64,000 bases of DNA from Cauispirillum nitrogeniifigens. GTDB taxonomy: Bacteria > Pseudomonadota > Alphaproteobacteria > Rhodospirillales > Rhodospirillaceae. Positions within the stretch are counted from its first letter, which is position 1. Each line of letters begins with the position of its first letter. Location: the NCBI RefSeq assembly GCF_049800675.1, contig NZ_JBLOOT010000003.1, forward strand, positions 62,001 through 126,000, read 5' to 3'. The notes below the pieces were generated by a model. The model saw nothing but the letters and a program-made list of their open reading frames with translations. It ran no database searches and was not told the DNA's origin. The translations under genes were made by a program, and so were the position numbers. Below, piece after piece: positions 43,180 through 51,863 of the stretch.

Positions 43180-43707
43180 ATGCGCCGCGCCGCCCCCAAG
43201 CCCCGCGACCCTGAAGCCGCCGCCACCACGGGGCCGCGCAACCTCATCACGCCGGCCGGCAACGACGCCATGCGCGCCGAGGTGAAGGCCCTGCGCACGG
43301 TGGAGCGTCCGGTGGTGGTGGAGGCGGTGTCGCGCGCCGCCGCCAACGGCGACCGATCGGAGAACGGGGACTACATCTACGGCAAGAAGCGCCTGCGCGA
43401 GATCGACCGCCGCATCCGCTTCCTGTCCAAGCGCCTGGAAACGGCGGAGGTCATCGACCCGCGCCTTCAGCCCAACCGCGACCGGGTGTTCTTCGGCGCC
43501 ACCGTGACCTACGTCAACGACCGCGACGAGGAAGTGACCGTAACCATCGTCGGCCAGGACGAGGCCGACATGACGAAGGGCACCATCAGCTGGCTGTCGC
43601 CGGTGGCCAAGGCCCTGATGCGCGCCGCCGTCGGCGACGAGGTGCGCGTGCGCACGCCGGCCGGGGAGGATGTGCTGGAGATCCTCGCTATCACCTATCC
43701 CGACTGA
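43180..43707 (+). CDS. greB: Transcription elongation factor GreB
   Basis: A 175-residue Gre factor that rescues backtracked RNA polymerase. The N-terminal coiled coil (about 25-95) has the acidic tip ANGDRSENGDYIYGKKRLREID typical of GreB, and the C-terminal FKBP-like domain has GQDEADMTKGTISWLSPVAKALM. A basic patch (KKRLREIDRRIRFLSKRLE) marks GreB rather than GreA. The start at 43180 has GAGGA. The protein carries a 20-residue basic N-terminal extension. Confidence 0.92.
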   Translation: MRRAAPKPRDPEAAATTGPRNLITPAGNDAMRAEVKALRTVERPVVVEAVSRAAANGDRSENGDYIYGKKRLREIDRRIRFLSKRLETAEVIDPRLQPNRDRVFFGATVTYVNDRDEEVTVTIVGQDEADMTKGTISWLSPVAKALMRAAVGDEVRVRTPAGEDVLEILAITYPD

Positions 43708-43710
43708 GCT

Positions 43711-43813
43711 TAGATCAACGGACCCAAACGCGTGTTCGGGTTCGTTGATCTAGGTCTTTGATGCGGCGCATCGTTTGTGCGGAAAACCGGGTCCACTTTT
43801 CCGCACGATGCGC
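43711..43813. repeat. Double intergenic palindrome (REP-like) acting as a bidirectional terminator
   Basis: Hairpin A pairs 43711-43725 with 43738-43752 (TAGATCAACG/CGTTGATCTA plus CCC/GGG, one G-T pair). Hairpin B pairs GTGCGGAAAA (43777-43786) with TTTTCCGCAC (43797-43806) perfectly, extended by GCGCATC/GATGCGC. Hairpin B looks like a GTGCGGAAAA-type palindrome that I recall as common between genes in Alphaproteobacteria. It fills the whole space between convergent greB and SDR genes. Confidence 0.75.
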
Positions 43814-44667
43814 TACGCATTGACGATGTAGCCGCCGTTGGGGTGCAGCACCTGGCCGGTGAAGTAGGAGGCATCGGCACTGGCGAGGAAGACGTAGGAC
43901 GGCGCGATCTCGCTGGGCTGGGCGGCCCGGCCCATGGGCGCCTGCGTGCCGAAGGAGGCCACCTTGTCCTCCGGGAAGGTCGCCGGGATGAGCGGCGTCC
44001 ACACCGGCCCCGGCGCGACGCCGTTGACGCGGATGCCCTTGTCCATCAGGGCCTGCGCCAGCGACCGCGTGAAGGCCACCTCCGCCCCCTTGGTCGAGGA
44101 ATAGGCGATCAGCCCGCCGTTGCCCTTGTAGGCGTTGACGCTGGCCGTGTTGATGATGGCCGCGCCGTCCGTCATGTGCGGGACGGCGGCCCGGCAGAAG
44201 TAGAAATAGGCGTGCATGTTGGTGCGGAACACCCGCTCCCACAGCTCCGGCGTGACCTCCAGGAAGTCGTCCGTCTTGTGCTGTTCGGAGGCGTTGTTGA
44301 CCAGGATGTCCAGCTTGCCGAAGGTCCTGACCGTATCCTCCACGCAGCGCGCGCAGAAGGCATGGTCGCCGACGTCGCCGCGCAGGAGCAGGCACCGCCT
44401 GCCCTCGGCCTCGACCAACCGGCGGGTTTCTTCCGCGTCCCGGTCCTCCTCCAGATAGACGATGGCGCAGTCGCAGCCCTCGCGGGCGAAGTGCACCGCC
44501 ACGGCCCGGCCGATGCCACTGTCGCCGCCGGTGATGATCGCCACCTTGTCGTGGAGCTTGCCGCTGCCGCGATAGCCGTCGCGGATGATCTCCGGCTCCG
44601 GGGTCATGCGGTGTTCGTCGCCGGGCTGCGACTGGCGCTGCGGGGGAAACGGGGTGTCGGCGGGCAT
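43813..44667 (-). CDS. Stress-type short-chain dehydrogenase (YhxC/GsiB-type SDR)
   Basis: A 284-residue NAD(P)-dependent oxidoreductase. The cofactor motif TGGDSGIGRAVA is at about 46-57, NNAS near 125-128, and the catalytic Ser...Tyr-x-x-x-Lys in TASVNAYKG and AYSSTKG. The N-terminal extension ending in GSGKLHDKVAIITGG and the overall match to general-stress SDRs suggest a protective role, not a metabolic one. The stop abuts the palindrome at 43766-43813. GGAGGAG precedes the ATG. It follows a hemerythrin gene on the same strand behind a hairpin. Confidence 0.92.
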   Translation of the reverse strand: MPADTPFPPQRQSQPGDEHRMTPEPEIIRDGYRGSGKLHDKVAIITGGDSGIGRAVAVHFAREGCDCAIVYLEEDRDAEETRRLVEAEGRRCLLLRGDVGDHAFCARCVEDTVRTFGKLDILVNNASEQHKTDDFLEVTPELWERVFRTNMHAYFYFCRAAVPHMTDGAAIINTASVNAYKGNGGLIAYSSTKGAEVAFTRSLAQALMDKGIRVNGVAPGPVWTPLIPATFPEDKVASFGTQAPMGRAAQPSEIAPSYVFLASADASYFTGQVLHPNGGYIVNA

Positions 44668-44697
44668 GGCGTGCTCCTCCGGGAACGGAAAGCGGAC

Positions 44698-44722
44698 GGC
44701 CCCGGCGGGACGTGCCGGGGCC
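44698..44722 (-). terminator. Hairpin between the hemerythrin and SDR genes
   Basis: A perfect 9 bp stem GGCCCCGGC/GCCGGGGCC with a 7-base loop sits 19 bp past the hemerythrin stop. It probably attenuates read-through into the SDR gene. Confidence 0.65.
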
Positions 44723-44740
44723 GCGCGGTCTGCCTGCGGC

Positions 44741-45190
44741 TCAGTGAGCCTTCTTCTTCATGGCCGCGTACTTCTTGGCCATGTCCTCGGCCTCCTCGTC
44801 GGAGACCGCCTCGCGGGCCTGCGGGAAGATCTCGTCCTCCTCGTCGTGGATGTGGTGTTCCAGGGCGTCCTTGAGTTCCTTGATGGTGTCGATGAACTCG
44901 TCGGAGGTGACGTCCATCTTTTCGAGCTTGGCCAGCATCTGCTTGGCCTCCTTGTGCTCGCTCATGGCGTCCTTGACTTCCTCCTTGGCCTGCTTGTCGT
45001 TCTTGTCCGCGCGGAAGGTCGGATAGAACACCTCCTCCTCGAACTTCGTGTGGATCTCGAGTTCCTCCTTGACCTTGGCGAACAGGTCGTGGCGCGTCTT
45101 CTGGGCGCTGTTGCCAGACCCGATGATGCGCTCAAGCGCGGTGCGCACCGTCTGGTGGTCATTGCGGAGCATGTCGTAGATCTGGGGCAT
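44741..45190 (-). CDS. Hemerythrin HHE domain protein
   Basis: A 149-residue four-helix protein with hemerythrin ligands: NDHQTVR at 10-16, HTKFEEEVFYP near 47-57, SEHKEAK around 78-84, and HHIHDEEDEIFP near 111-122. It ends in a lysine-rich tail. Such proteins bind O2, NO or iron. It differs strongly from the one at 10495-11064 in length and sequence. AGGAG is before the ATG. It is probably a stress protein expressed with the SDR gene. Confidence 0.9.
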   Translation of the reverse strand: MPQIYDMLRNDHQTVRTALERIIGSGNSAQKTRHDLFAKVKEELEIHTKFEEEVFYPTFRADKNDKQAKEEVKDAMSEHKEAKQMLAKLEKMDVTSDEFIDTIKELKDALEHHIHDEEDEIFPQAREAVSDEEAEDMAKKYAAMKKKAH

Positions 45191-45276
45191 CGGTGTCTCC
45201 TGACTTGTTGCCTAAGCACAACGGCCAGGGCGGCGCCGGGTTCGCCAATGCAAAAGGGGGAGATGATGCCGAAGGG

Positions 45277-48200
45277 TCAGGCCGGCTGGCGCGGAAGGCT
45301 GGCCGGCTGGGGCGACCGGCCGTCGGCTTCGGCCTCGGGAGCCGGGGCCTGGCGGCGGAAGACCACGGTGACGCTGGTCCCGCCGCCGATGCCGTCGCCG
45401 ATGGACACGCCGCCGTCCAGGCTTTCGGCGATGCGCCGCACGATGGCCAGGCCGATGCCGGTGCCCCGGTAGTCGCTGACCTTGTGCAGGCGCTCGAAGA
45501 CCTGAAGCACCCGCGCGCGGAACTGCGGCTCGATGCCGATGCCGTTGTCGGTCATGCGCAGGGTGACGGTGTCGCCGTCGCTTTCGCCCTGGATGATGAT
45601 CTTGGGCGGCGTCCCCTCGCGGCGGAACTTCAGGGCGTTTTCCAGCAGCACCACCATGACGTCGCGCAGGCGCGGCCGGTCGATCAGGACGTCGGGCAGC
45701 GGCAGGACGATGATGTCCGGGGTGGTCTGGGCGATGACGTCGGCGAGGCGGGTGCGCGCCTCCTCCACGGCCCAGGCGGCATTGATCGGGGCGATGTCGC
45801 CACGCGGCTGGTCGGCCGCCAGATAGATCTGCACGTCCTGCAACAGGGTCCGCAGGTGGCTCGCGTTCTCGGTGATGAAGTCTAGCGAGATCTTGGCGTC
45901 GGGCCAGTCGTCGACGGCGTCGCCCAAGGTCCGCTCCAGGCGGGTGGCGAAGCTGCTGAGGCGGCGGACCGGCTCCTGGAGGTGATGGGCGGTCACTTCG
46001 GCGAAGCGGCTGAGTTCGGCGTTGCTGCGGCCCAGGCGGTCGATCAATTCCTCGCGCTGGTGCTCCATGGCGAAACGGTCGCTGATGTCGTGGCCGATGA
46101 CCAGGATCTCCACGCCGCTGCTCAGCGAGATGGCCGCCACAGTCAGGTCGACCACCACGATCGGCCGCCCGCGCACCTTGTGGATGCCGGTGAAGCGATC
46201 GACGCGGCCGGCGGCGGCGTTGGCGACGGCCAGCTTGAGGCGCTCCGCCTGCCCCGGCTCGCCGGCCCACCAGGGGGTGTCCCAGAACGGCTTGCCGATC
46301 ACGTCGGCGTCCTGGGCGCCGATGACGCGCAGGGCCGCCGGGTTGGCCTTGATCAGCACGCCGTCGCGGCTGAGCAGCCCGAGCAGCAGAACGCTCTGCT
46401 GGAAGGTGGCGCGGAAACGCTGCTCGCTGTCCATCAGCGAGTGCACGGCGCCGTCGATCTCCTCGGCCATCACGTTGAAGGCGGCGGCGATGCGGCCCAG
46501 TTCATCGTCGGAGCGCACCGGGATGCGCAGCTCGCGCTGCCCTTCCTGGAAGGCACGGATGCCCGACACCACCTCCCCCACCCGGCGGGTCAGGCTGCGC
46601 GAGAACACCGCCGCGATGCTGAGGGAGCCGCCCACCAGGACCACGCCAAGGGCCAGCAGGCCGAGCTTGGCGTCGTCGAAGACGCCCCGGATGTCGTGGC
46701 TCAGCGCGCCAATGATGTCTCGGGTGCGGTCGGCGAAGCCCCCGGCGATGCCGTCGATCAGGCTGCTGATCTCGTCCGCCGGGGCGTGGAAGCGGGCCAT
46801 GTTGACGCCGATGGTGATGTAGCCGAAGCCGCGTTCGCTGGCGGCGTAGGGGCCGGTGAAGTAGGGGATCGGCGCGGCGGTGTTGAGCTTGGACACCCCG
46901 CTCCAGGAAATCTGATAGGAGCCCGACCCACCGCCGGCGGTAAGGTCATGCCAGCCGCTGCACTGCGGGGCGAAGTTCAGATAGCGGCAGTCGGCGGCAA
47001 TCGTCCCGGCCTTGAGCTGCTCGCGCGACGGGCGCTTGTCCTGGGACTGGCCGTCGAACGGCGGCACGGTCGCCAGGAAACGTTCGATGGGCAGGCCGCT
47101 GGCCGTCCACGCACGATAGGTGTCCTCGTCCATCCACGGCGGCACCAGCGCGCCGGTTTCGGGGTCGTGGCCGACGATGTAGTAGTGCCGGGGATGGGTG
47201 ATGGTCCGGCCCTTGTGGTCGAGCATGAAGGCGTAGTTGCCTTCGGACGGGTCGGGCACATCGGTGTAGCGCCGATCCGTGGGGTCCAGGCGGTCGGTGA
47301 AGGCCGCCAGGTGCCGCTGGTCCAGCGCCAGGGTGACATAGCCGGCGACCTTGCCGTTGCGCACCACCGGGGTCGCCCACCGCACCAGACCGCGATAGCG
47401 CTGGCCGACGGGGTTTTCGGACCCGGCATAGGCTGCCTCGCGGGGCAGGAAGGGAATGCCCGCCGCCTCCGCCGCTGCCGGGGTGAACGCGCCGACCACC
47501 CGCGACGGCTGGTAGATGCCGACCATCTCGGTGACGTGGATGTCCCCCGGACGCAGGGCGCGCAGGGACTCGAAATAGGTTTCGGCGCGGGCGAAGGTGT
47601 TTTCCCGGCGGCTGACGTCGCGCCGCTCGCCGTCCATGTGCGGGGCGGTCGTGACCTTCACCCGCTCCATGCCGGAGAGGTCGACGAAGGTCATCTCCAG
47701 GTACAGGGGCTTGGGCGTGCCCAGACCCACCACCTCGGGCGGGCGGGCCTTCCACAGGTGGCGGCCATGGCTGTCGGCGTTGCCGGCAGCGCGCGGCGCC
47801 TCGATGTCCATGGGCGGCGCCTCGACCGGCTCCCAGCCGCGCCCGTCGGCGCGCAGGCGCCAGTTCAACGGGTCCGCCACCGGCCCCAGGCGATGGGCCA
47901 GGAAGGCGCCATAAGCCTCCGGGTCGGGGGGAAGTTCGGCGGCGTAGAGAATGTCCTGGTCGCGCTCGTACAGAAAGCGGGCCACCGATCGCGCCAGATC
48001 GGTGGTCATGCGCTCGATCTCCTGGCGGACGCGCTCGTCCAGGGCTTCGGAGGCGCGCGCCACGGCGGCATCGCGCATGTCCGGCGCGGCCGTCAGAAGG
48101 CCGTTGGCGGCCTCGTCGATGCTGGAGCGGATGGCGTCCTTGAGGCGGTTGCTGGCAATCTCGGCATTCACGGTGATGAGGACGACGGGCACGAGAACGA

Positions 48201-48360
48201 CCGCCATCAGCAGCACCAGAAGCTGCCGGCCCAGCGGCATCGACCGCCCCGGCCCCGACAGCCCCAACCAGCCCGACCACGCCCGGCGATCCCGCGCGTC
48301 CGCCGATGGCGCGCCGGAATGATGCTCCTGGCTCCCCATGCGCCCCAGCCCCGAATGCAT
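45277..48360 (-). CDS. Large membrane sensor histidine kinase (Cache-like, HAMP, PAS, kinase)
   Basis: A kinase of about 1027 residues. A first helix (about 45-65) is followed by a long periplasmic region of about 450 residues with Cache-like features, a second helix near residue 550, a HAMP-like segment (RVGEVVSGIRAFQEGQRELRIPVRSDDELGRIAAAFN), a PAS, and a kinase core. Its dimerisation helix reads VTAHHLQEPVRRLSSF, the phytochrome-type H box, then HATPase_c with ALKFRREG and GTGIGLAIVRR. No partner receiver is adjacent; the single-domain receiver at 11221 is of the right type. The start is uncertain: ATGs at 48360 and 48339 and a GTG at 48417 are in frame and none has a strong site. Confidence 0.87.
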   Translation of the reverse strand: MHSGLGRMGSQEHHSGAPSADARDRRAWSGWLGLSGPGRSMPLGRQLLVLLMAVVLVPVVLITVNAEIASNRLKDAIRSSIDEAANGLLTAAPDMRDAAVARASEALDERVRQEIERMTTDLARSVARFLYERDQDILYAAELPPDPEAYGAFLAHRLGPVADPLNWRLRADGRGWEPVEAPPMDIEAPRAAGNADSHGRHLWKARPPEVVGLGTPKPLYLEMTFVDLSGMERVKVTTAPHMDGERRDVSRRENTFARAETYFESLRALRPGDIHVTEMVGIYQPSRVVGAFTPAAAEAAGIPFLPREAAYAGSENPVGQRYRGLVRWATPVVRNGKVAGYVTLALDQRHLAAFTDRLDPTDRRYTDVPDPSEGNYAFMLDHKGRTITHPRHYYIVGHDPETGALVPPWMDEDTYRAWTASGLPIERFLATVPPFDGQSQDKRPSREQLKAGTIAADCRYLNFAPQCSGWHDLTAGGGSGSYQISWSGVSKLNTAAPIPYFTGPYAASERGFGYITIGVNMARFHAPADEISSLIDGIAGGFADRTRDIIGALSHDIRGVFDDAKLGLLALGVVLVGGSLSIAAVFSRSLTRRVGEVVSGIRAFQEGQRELRIPVRSDDELGRIAAAFNVMAEEIDGAVHSLMDSEQRFRATFQQSVLLLGLLSRDGVLIKANPAALRVIGAQDADVIGKPFWDTPWWAGEPGQAERLKLAVANAAAGRVDRFTGIHKVRGRPIVVVDLTVAAISLSSGVEILVIGHDISDRFAMEHQREELIDRLGRSNAELSRFAEVTAHHLQEPVRRLSSFATRLERTLGDAVDDWPDAKISLDFITENASHLRTLLQDVQIYLAADQPRGDIAPINAAWAVEEARTRLADVIAQTTPDIIVLPLPDVLIDRPRLRDVMVVLLENALKFRREGTPPKIIIQGESDGDTVTLRMTDNGIGIEPQFRARVLQVFERLHKVSDYRGTGIGLAIVRRIAESLDGGVSIGDGIGGGTSVTVVFRRQAPAPEAEADGRSPQPASLPRQPA

Positions 48361-48497
48361 CCCGGCGGACGGATCTCCGCCAGCGCTCTTTATACGCCGC
48401 AGTGACCCGAGATGCACCTGTGCTTGTTCGCAAAGGTACGTTTTTCATCCCCGAGTCCCGTACAGTATAGACCAAAGACCCGCTAAATTCTATCTAT

Positions 48498-48534
48498 CCG
48501 TGTCCGCTCTGACTCCGAACCCGCCCAGACACGG
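48498..48534 (-). terminator. Weak hairpin after the NodT-like gene
   Basis: CCGTGTC/GACACGG, a 7 bp stem around a 23-base loop, starts four bases past the stop. The loop is long, so this is a tentative call. The AT-rich stretch 48430-48500 beyond it probably holds the kinase gene's promoter. Confidence 0.35.
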
Positions 48535-48537
48535 GCA

Positions 48538-49917
48538 TCAAGGGGTGTCATCCGGCATCCAGCCGCCGCCCAGGGCCTCGTAGAGGGCGACGCTGGCGTT
48601 GAGGCGGGAGAGGCGGGCTTCCCGCAGGGCGTCTTCCTGCTCGAACAGGGTCCGCTGGGCGTCGAGCAGGTCGAGGAAGTCCGTGCGGCCGACGCGATAG
48701 CGCTCCTCGGCGATGGCGTAGGCATCGGCGGCCTGGGCGCGGGCGTCCTGGCGGGCGGCCTCGATCTCGGCCAGGAAGCGCACGCCGGCCAGGGCGTCCT
48801 CCACGTCCCGGAAGGCGGCGACGATGGCGGAGCGGTACTGCTCCACGGCCTGTGCCTCCGCCGCCTGGGCCTGCGCGCGCCGGGCCTCCAGGCGGCCGGC
48901 ATCGAAGACCGGGGCGGTCAGCCCCGCCGCCAGATTGGCGAGGAAGCCGGCGGGAGAGAACAGCGACGACAGCTCGGCGCTGGAATAGCCGCCGCCGCCG
49001 GTCAGGCGGATGGACGGCAGCATGGCCGCCCGCGCCACCGCGACGTCGGCGCTGGCGGCGGCAAGAGCGGCCTCGGCGGCCTTCAGGTCCGGGCGCCGCG
49101 TCAGCAGGCCCGACGGCAGCCCCGGCACGATCTCCGGCAGCCGCACCGCATCGAGCGTTTCCGCCCGCAGCGCCACCGCGCCCGTCGATGTGCCCAGCAA
49201 CTGCGCCAGGGCGTTGCGGCTTTCGGCGCGGGCGCGCTCCAGCGTCGGGATGCTGGCCCGGAAGGCCGCCACCGCCCCGCGCTGGCGCGCCACCTCCAGG
49301 CCCGAGGCCGCGCCCAGCGCCTCCTGCGTCTCCACCAGGGCCTGGATGCGCTCGGCGATGTCGAGGATGCGCCGCGCGCTGGCGAGGCGGTCGTTGAGGC
49401 TGAGGATCTGGAAATAGGTCGTCGCCACGTCGGCGCTGAGGCTCAGGGTCGCGGCGTCCTGGTCAAAGGCGGTGGCCCGCGCGGTGGCCTCGGCCGCCGT
49501 GGCCCCGGCGCGGGCGCCGCCCCACAGGTCGACCTCGTAGGCGGCGTCGAAGCCGGCGTTGAAGCCGTTGCGCGCCATCCCCTCCCCCGGCCAGGACCGC
49601 GACGCGCCGCCGCCGCCGTCCAGGGTGGGAAACAACACCGCGCGCGCCGCCCGCGCCTGGGCCCGCGCCTGGGCGATGCGTTGGCGGGCGGCGGCGAGGT
49701 CGGGGTTGTCCCGCCGCGCCTGGGCCACCAGGGCCGACAGCTCGTCGCTGCCAAAGATTTCCCACCAGCGTTCGGGGATGGCGGTGGGCGCGGCCGCCGT
49801 CGGCGGGGCGTTCACCCAGGACGACGCCGGGGGGGCCGCCGGGGGAGCGGCAGGCTCGCCGGCCGCGGCGCAGCCGGCCACGGCCAGGAGGGCGAGAACA
49901 GGGAGAGTTCGGTGCAT
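48538..49917 (-). CDS. NodT-family outer membrane efflux lipoprotein
   Basis: A 459-residue TolC-like outer membrane factor. The signal peptide ends in a lipobox VAGC with Cys at about 18, so it is lipid-anchored. Two OEP repeats follow, with WWEIFGSDELSALVAQARRDNPDL early and GLPSGLLTRRPDLKAAEAALAAASADVAVARAAMLPSI in the middle. It is the exit duct for the MacA-MacB pump encoded directly upstream, eight bases away. An Ala/Pro-rich segment follows the lipid anchor. Confidence 0.92.
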   Translation of the reverse strand: MHRTLPVLALLAVAGCAAAGEPAAPPAAPPASSWVNAPPTAAAPTAIPERWWEIFGSDELSALVAQARRDNPDLAAARQRIAQARAQARAARAVLFPTLDGGGGASRSWPGEGMARNGFNAGFDAAYEVDLWGGARAGATAAEATARATAFDQDAATLSLSADVATTYFQILSLNDRLASARRILDIAERIQALVETQEALGAASGLEVARQRGAVAAFRASIPTLERARAESRNALAQLLGTSTGAVALRAETLDAVRLPEIVPGLPSGLLTRRPDLKAAEAALAAASADVAVARAAMLPSIRLTGGGGYSSAELSSLFSPAGFLANLAAGLTAPVFDAGRLEARRAQAQAAEAQAVEQYRSAIVAAFRDVEDALAGVRFLAEIEAARQDARAQAADAYAIAEERYRVGRTDFLDLLDAQRTLFEQEDALREARLSRLNASVALYEALGGGWMPDDTP

Positions 49918-49925
49918 GGACGGGC

Positions 49926-51863
49926 TCAATCGGAACTCAGGGCGACGACGGGATCGAGGCGCGACGCCTTGCGCGCCGGCAGGTAGCCGAAGGTCAGGCC
50001 GGTGGCGGCGGCGCAGGAGAAGGCCAGCACCACCGGCGGCGCCGTGATGACCACCGGCGTGCCGAACTGGGCGATGACCCAGGCCGCGCCCAGCCCCCCG
50101 GCCACCCCCAGGAGCCCGCCCGCACAGCAGATGACCAGCACCTCGGTCAGGAACTGGAGCTGGATGTTGGCCGCCCGCGCGCCGGTCGCCATGCGGATGC
50201 CGATCTCGCGGGTGCGTTCGGTGACGCTGACCAGCATGATGTTCATCACGCCGATGCCGCCGACCAGCAGCGATATGGCGGCGATGGAGCCCAGCAGCAG
50301 GGTGAAGGTGTCCTGCGTCTGGCTCACCGTCTCCAGCAGCGAGGCCATGTTGCGCACGCGGAAGTCCTCGGCCCCGTGGCGGGCGCGCAGCACCTCCTCG
50401 ACGCGGGCCTGGACGTCGTCCATGTCGGCGCTTGCGGCCACCTGAACCGTCAGCGAGCCCAGATGATGGGTGCCGAACAGCCGCAGCCCCCCGGTGGTCA
50501 GCGGCACGAAGGCCACGTCGTCCTGATCGCGGCCCCAGGATGTCGCGCCCTTGGCCGACATCACCCCGATGACCTGGAAGGGCATGTTCCTGATCAGCAC
50601 GTAGCGGCCCACCGGATTGGCGCCGTCGGGGAACAGCGCCCCGGCCACGGTCCTGCCCAGCAGCACCACCGGAGCATATTCGCGCACGTCGGCGGCGCTG
50701 AAGAACACCCCGGCGTCGGGGGGCCAGTTACGGGCCTCGGCGTAGTCCTGGGTGGTGGCGGTGATCTGCGTGCGGTGGTCGAGGTTGCCGAACCGCAAGG
50801 TCGCCGTGCCGGTGCTTTCCGGCACCACGCTGGCGACGCCCGGCAGGTCGCGCAGGGCGTCCGCATCCGCCGGCACCAGCGTGGTGACGTCGCCGCGCCC
50901 GCGCTGGTCGGGACCGCCGGGGCGGACCAGCAGCAGATCCGTGCCCATGGCCTCGATGCGGCCGACAACGTCCTGCTTGGCCCCGGCGCCGATGCCCAGC
51001 ATGGCGATGACCGAGCCGACGCCGATGACGATTCCCAGCAACGTCAGCACCGTGCGGAAGATGTTGTTGCGCATGGACCGCAGGGCCATTCGCGCCGTCT
51101 CCCCCACGTCGGCGAGCAGGCTGGCGGGCCGGCGGGCCAGGGGTGTCGGCGTGGCGGTGGCGGCGTGGCCGGCGTCCGTGCCGTCATCGGACACGATGAC
51201 CCCGTCGGTGAGGCGGATGCGCCGATGCGCCCGCGCCGCCACGTCGGGGTCGTGGGTGATCAGGATGACCGTGTGGCCCTGGGCGTTCAGTTCGCCGAGC
51301 AGGGCCATGACCTCGGCCCCGCTGGCGGTGTCGAGGGCGCCGGTGGGTTCGTCGGCGAGGATGATGCGGCCGCCGTTCATCAGCGCCCGGGCGATGGACA
51401 CCCGCTGCTGCTGGCCGCCCGACAACTGGCTCGGCCGGTGGTGGGCGCGGTCGCCCAGGCCCAGGCGCTCCAGCAGCGCGCCGGCCCGCGCGGTGCGGGC
51501 GCGGCCGGGCATGCCGGCGTAGATGGCGGGGATCTCCACGTTCTCCGCCGCCGTGGCGTCGGGCAGCAGGTTGTACTGCTGGAACACGAAGCCGAACACA
51601 TCGCGGCGCAAGGCCGCCAGCCCGTCCGGCTCCAGGGCGCCGACGTCGGTGCCGTCGAGCAGGTAGACGCCGCCCGTCGGCCGGTCCAAGCAACCCAGGA
51701 TATTCATCAGCGTCGATTTGCCCGATCCCGAGGCACCGATGATGGCCACGAACTCGCCATCGTGGATGGTCAGCGACACGCCGCGCAGAACCGGCGTCTC
51801 CACATCGCCGCGCCGGTAGACCTTGGTGACGCCGCGCAGGTCGATCAGCGGCCGGCCGCTCAT
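49926..51863 (-). CDS. macB: MacB-type ABC efflux pump
   Basis: A 645-residue fused ATPase-permease. The ATPase (residues 1-235) has Walker A GASGSGKST, signature LSGGQQQRVSIARAL and Walker B IILADEP. The permease has one helix at about 275-300, a large periplasmic domain, and three C-terminal helices with VGGIGVMNIMLVSVTERTREIGIRMATGA, the MacB hallmark. It pumps macrolides, peptides or lipid-like toxins with MacA and the NodT protein. A much longer open frame exists upstream but is spurious; the ATG at 51863 overlaps the macA stop (ATGA). Confidence 0.94.
   Translation of the reverse strand: MSGRPLIDLRGVTKVYRRGDVETPVLRGVSLTIHDGEFVAIIGASGSGKSTLMNILGCLDRPTGGVYLLDGTDVGALEPDGLAALRRDVFGFVFQQYNLLPDATAAENVEIPAIYAGMPGRARTARAGALLERLGLGDRAHHRPSQLSGGQQQRVSIARALMNGGRIILADEPTGALDTASGAEVMALLGELNAQGHTVILITHDPDVAARAHRRIRLTDGVIVSDDGTDAGHAATATPTPLARRPASLLADVGETARMALRSMRNNIFRTVLTLLGIVIGVGSVIAMLGIGAGAKQDVVGRIEAMGTDLLLVRPGGPDQRGRGDVTTLVPADADALRDLPGVASVVPESTGTATLRFGNLDHRTQITATTQDYAEARNWPPDAGVFFSAADVREYAPVVLLGRTVAGALFPDGANPVGRYVLIRNMPFQVIGVMSAKGATSWGRDQDDVAFVPLTTGGLRLFGTHHLGSLTVQVAASADMDDVQARVEEVLRARHGAEDFRVRNMASLLETVSQTQDTFTLLLGSIAAISLLVGGIGVMNIMLVSVTERTREIGIRMATGARAANIQLQFLTEVLVICCAGGLLGVAGGLGAAWVIAQFGTPVVITAPPVVLAFSCAAATGLTFGYLPARKASRLDPVVALSSD

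Noticed and set aside
45982..48405. Open plus-strand frame of about 800 codons opposite the sensor kinase
   Set aside because: It is an antisense shadow with repetitive Gly/His/Arg sequence.
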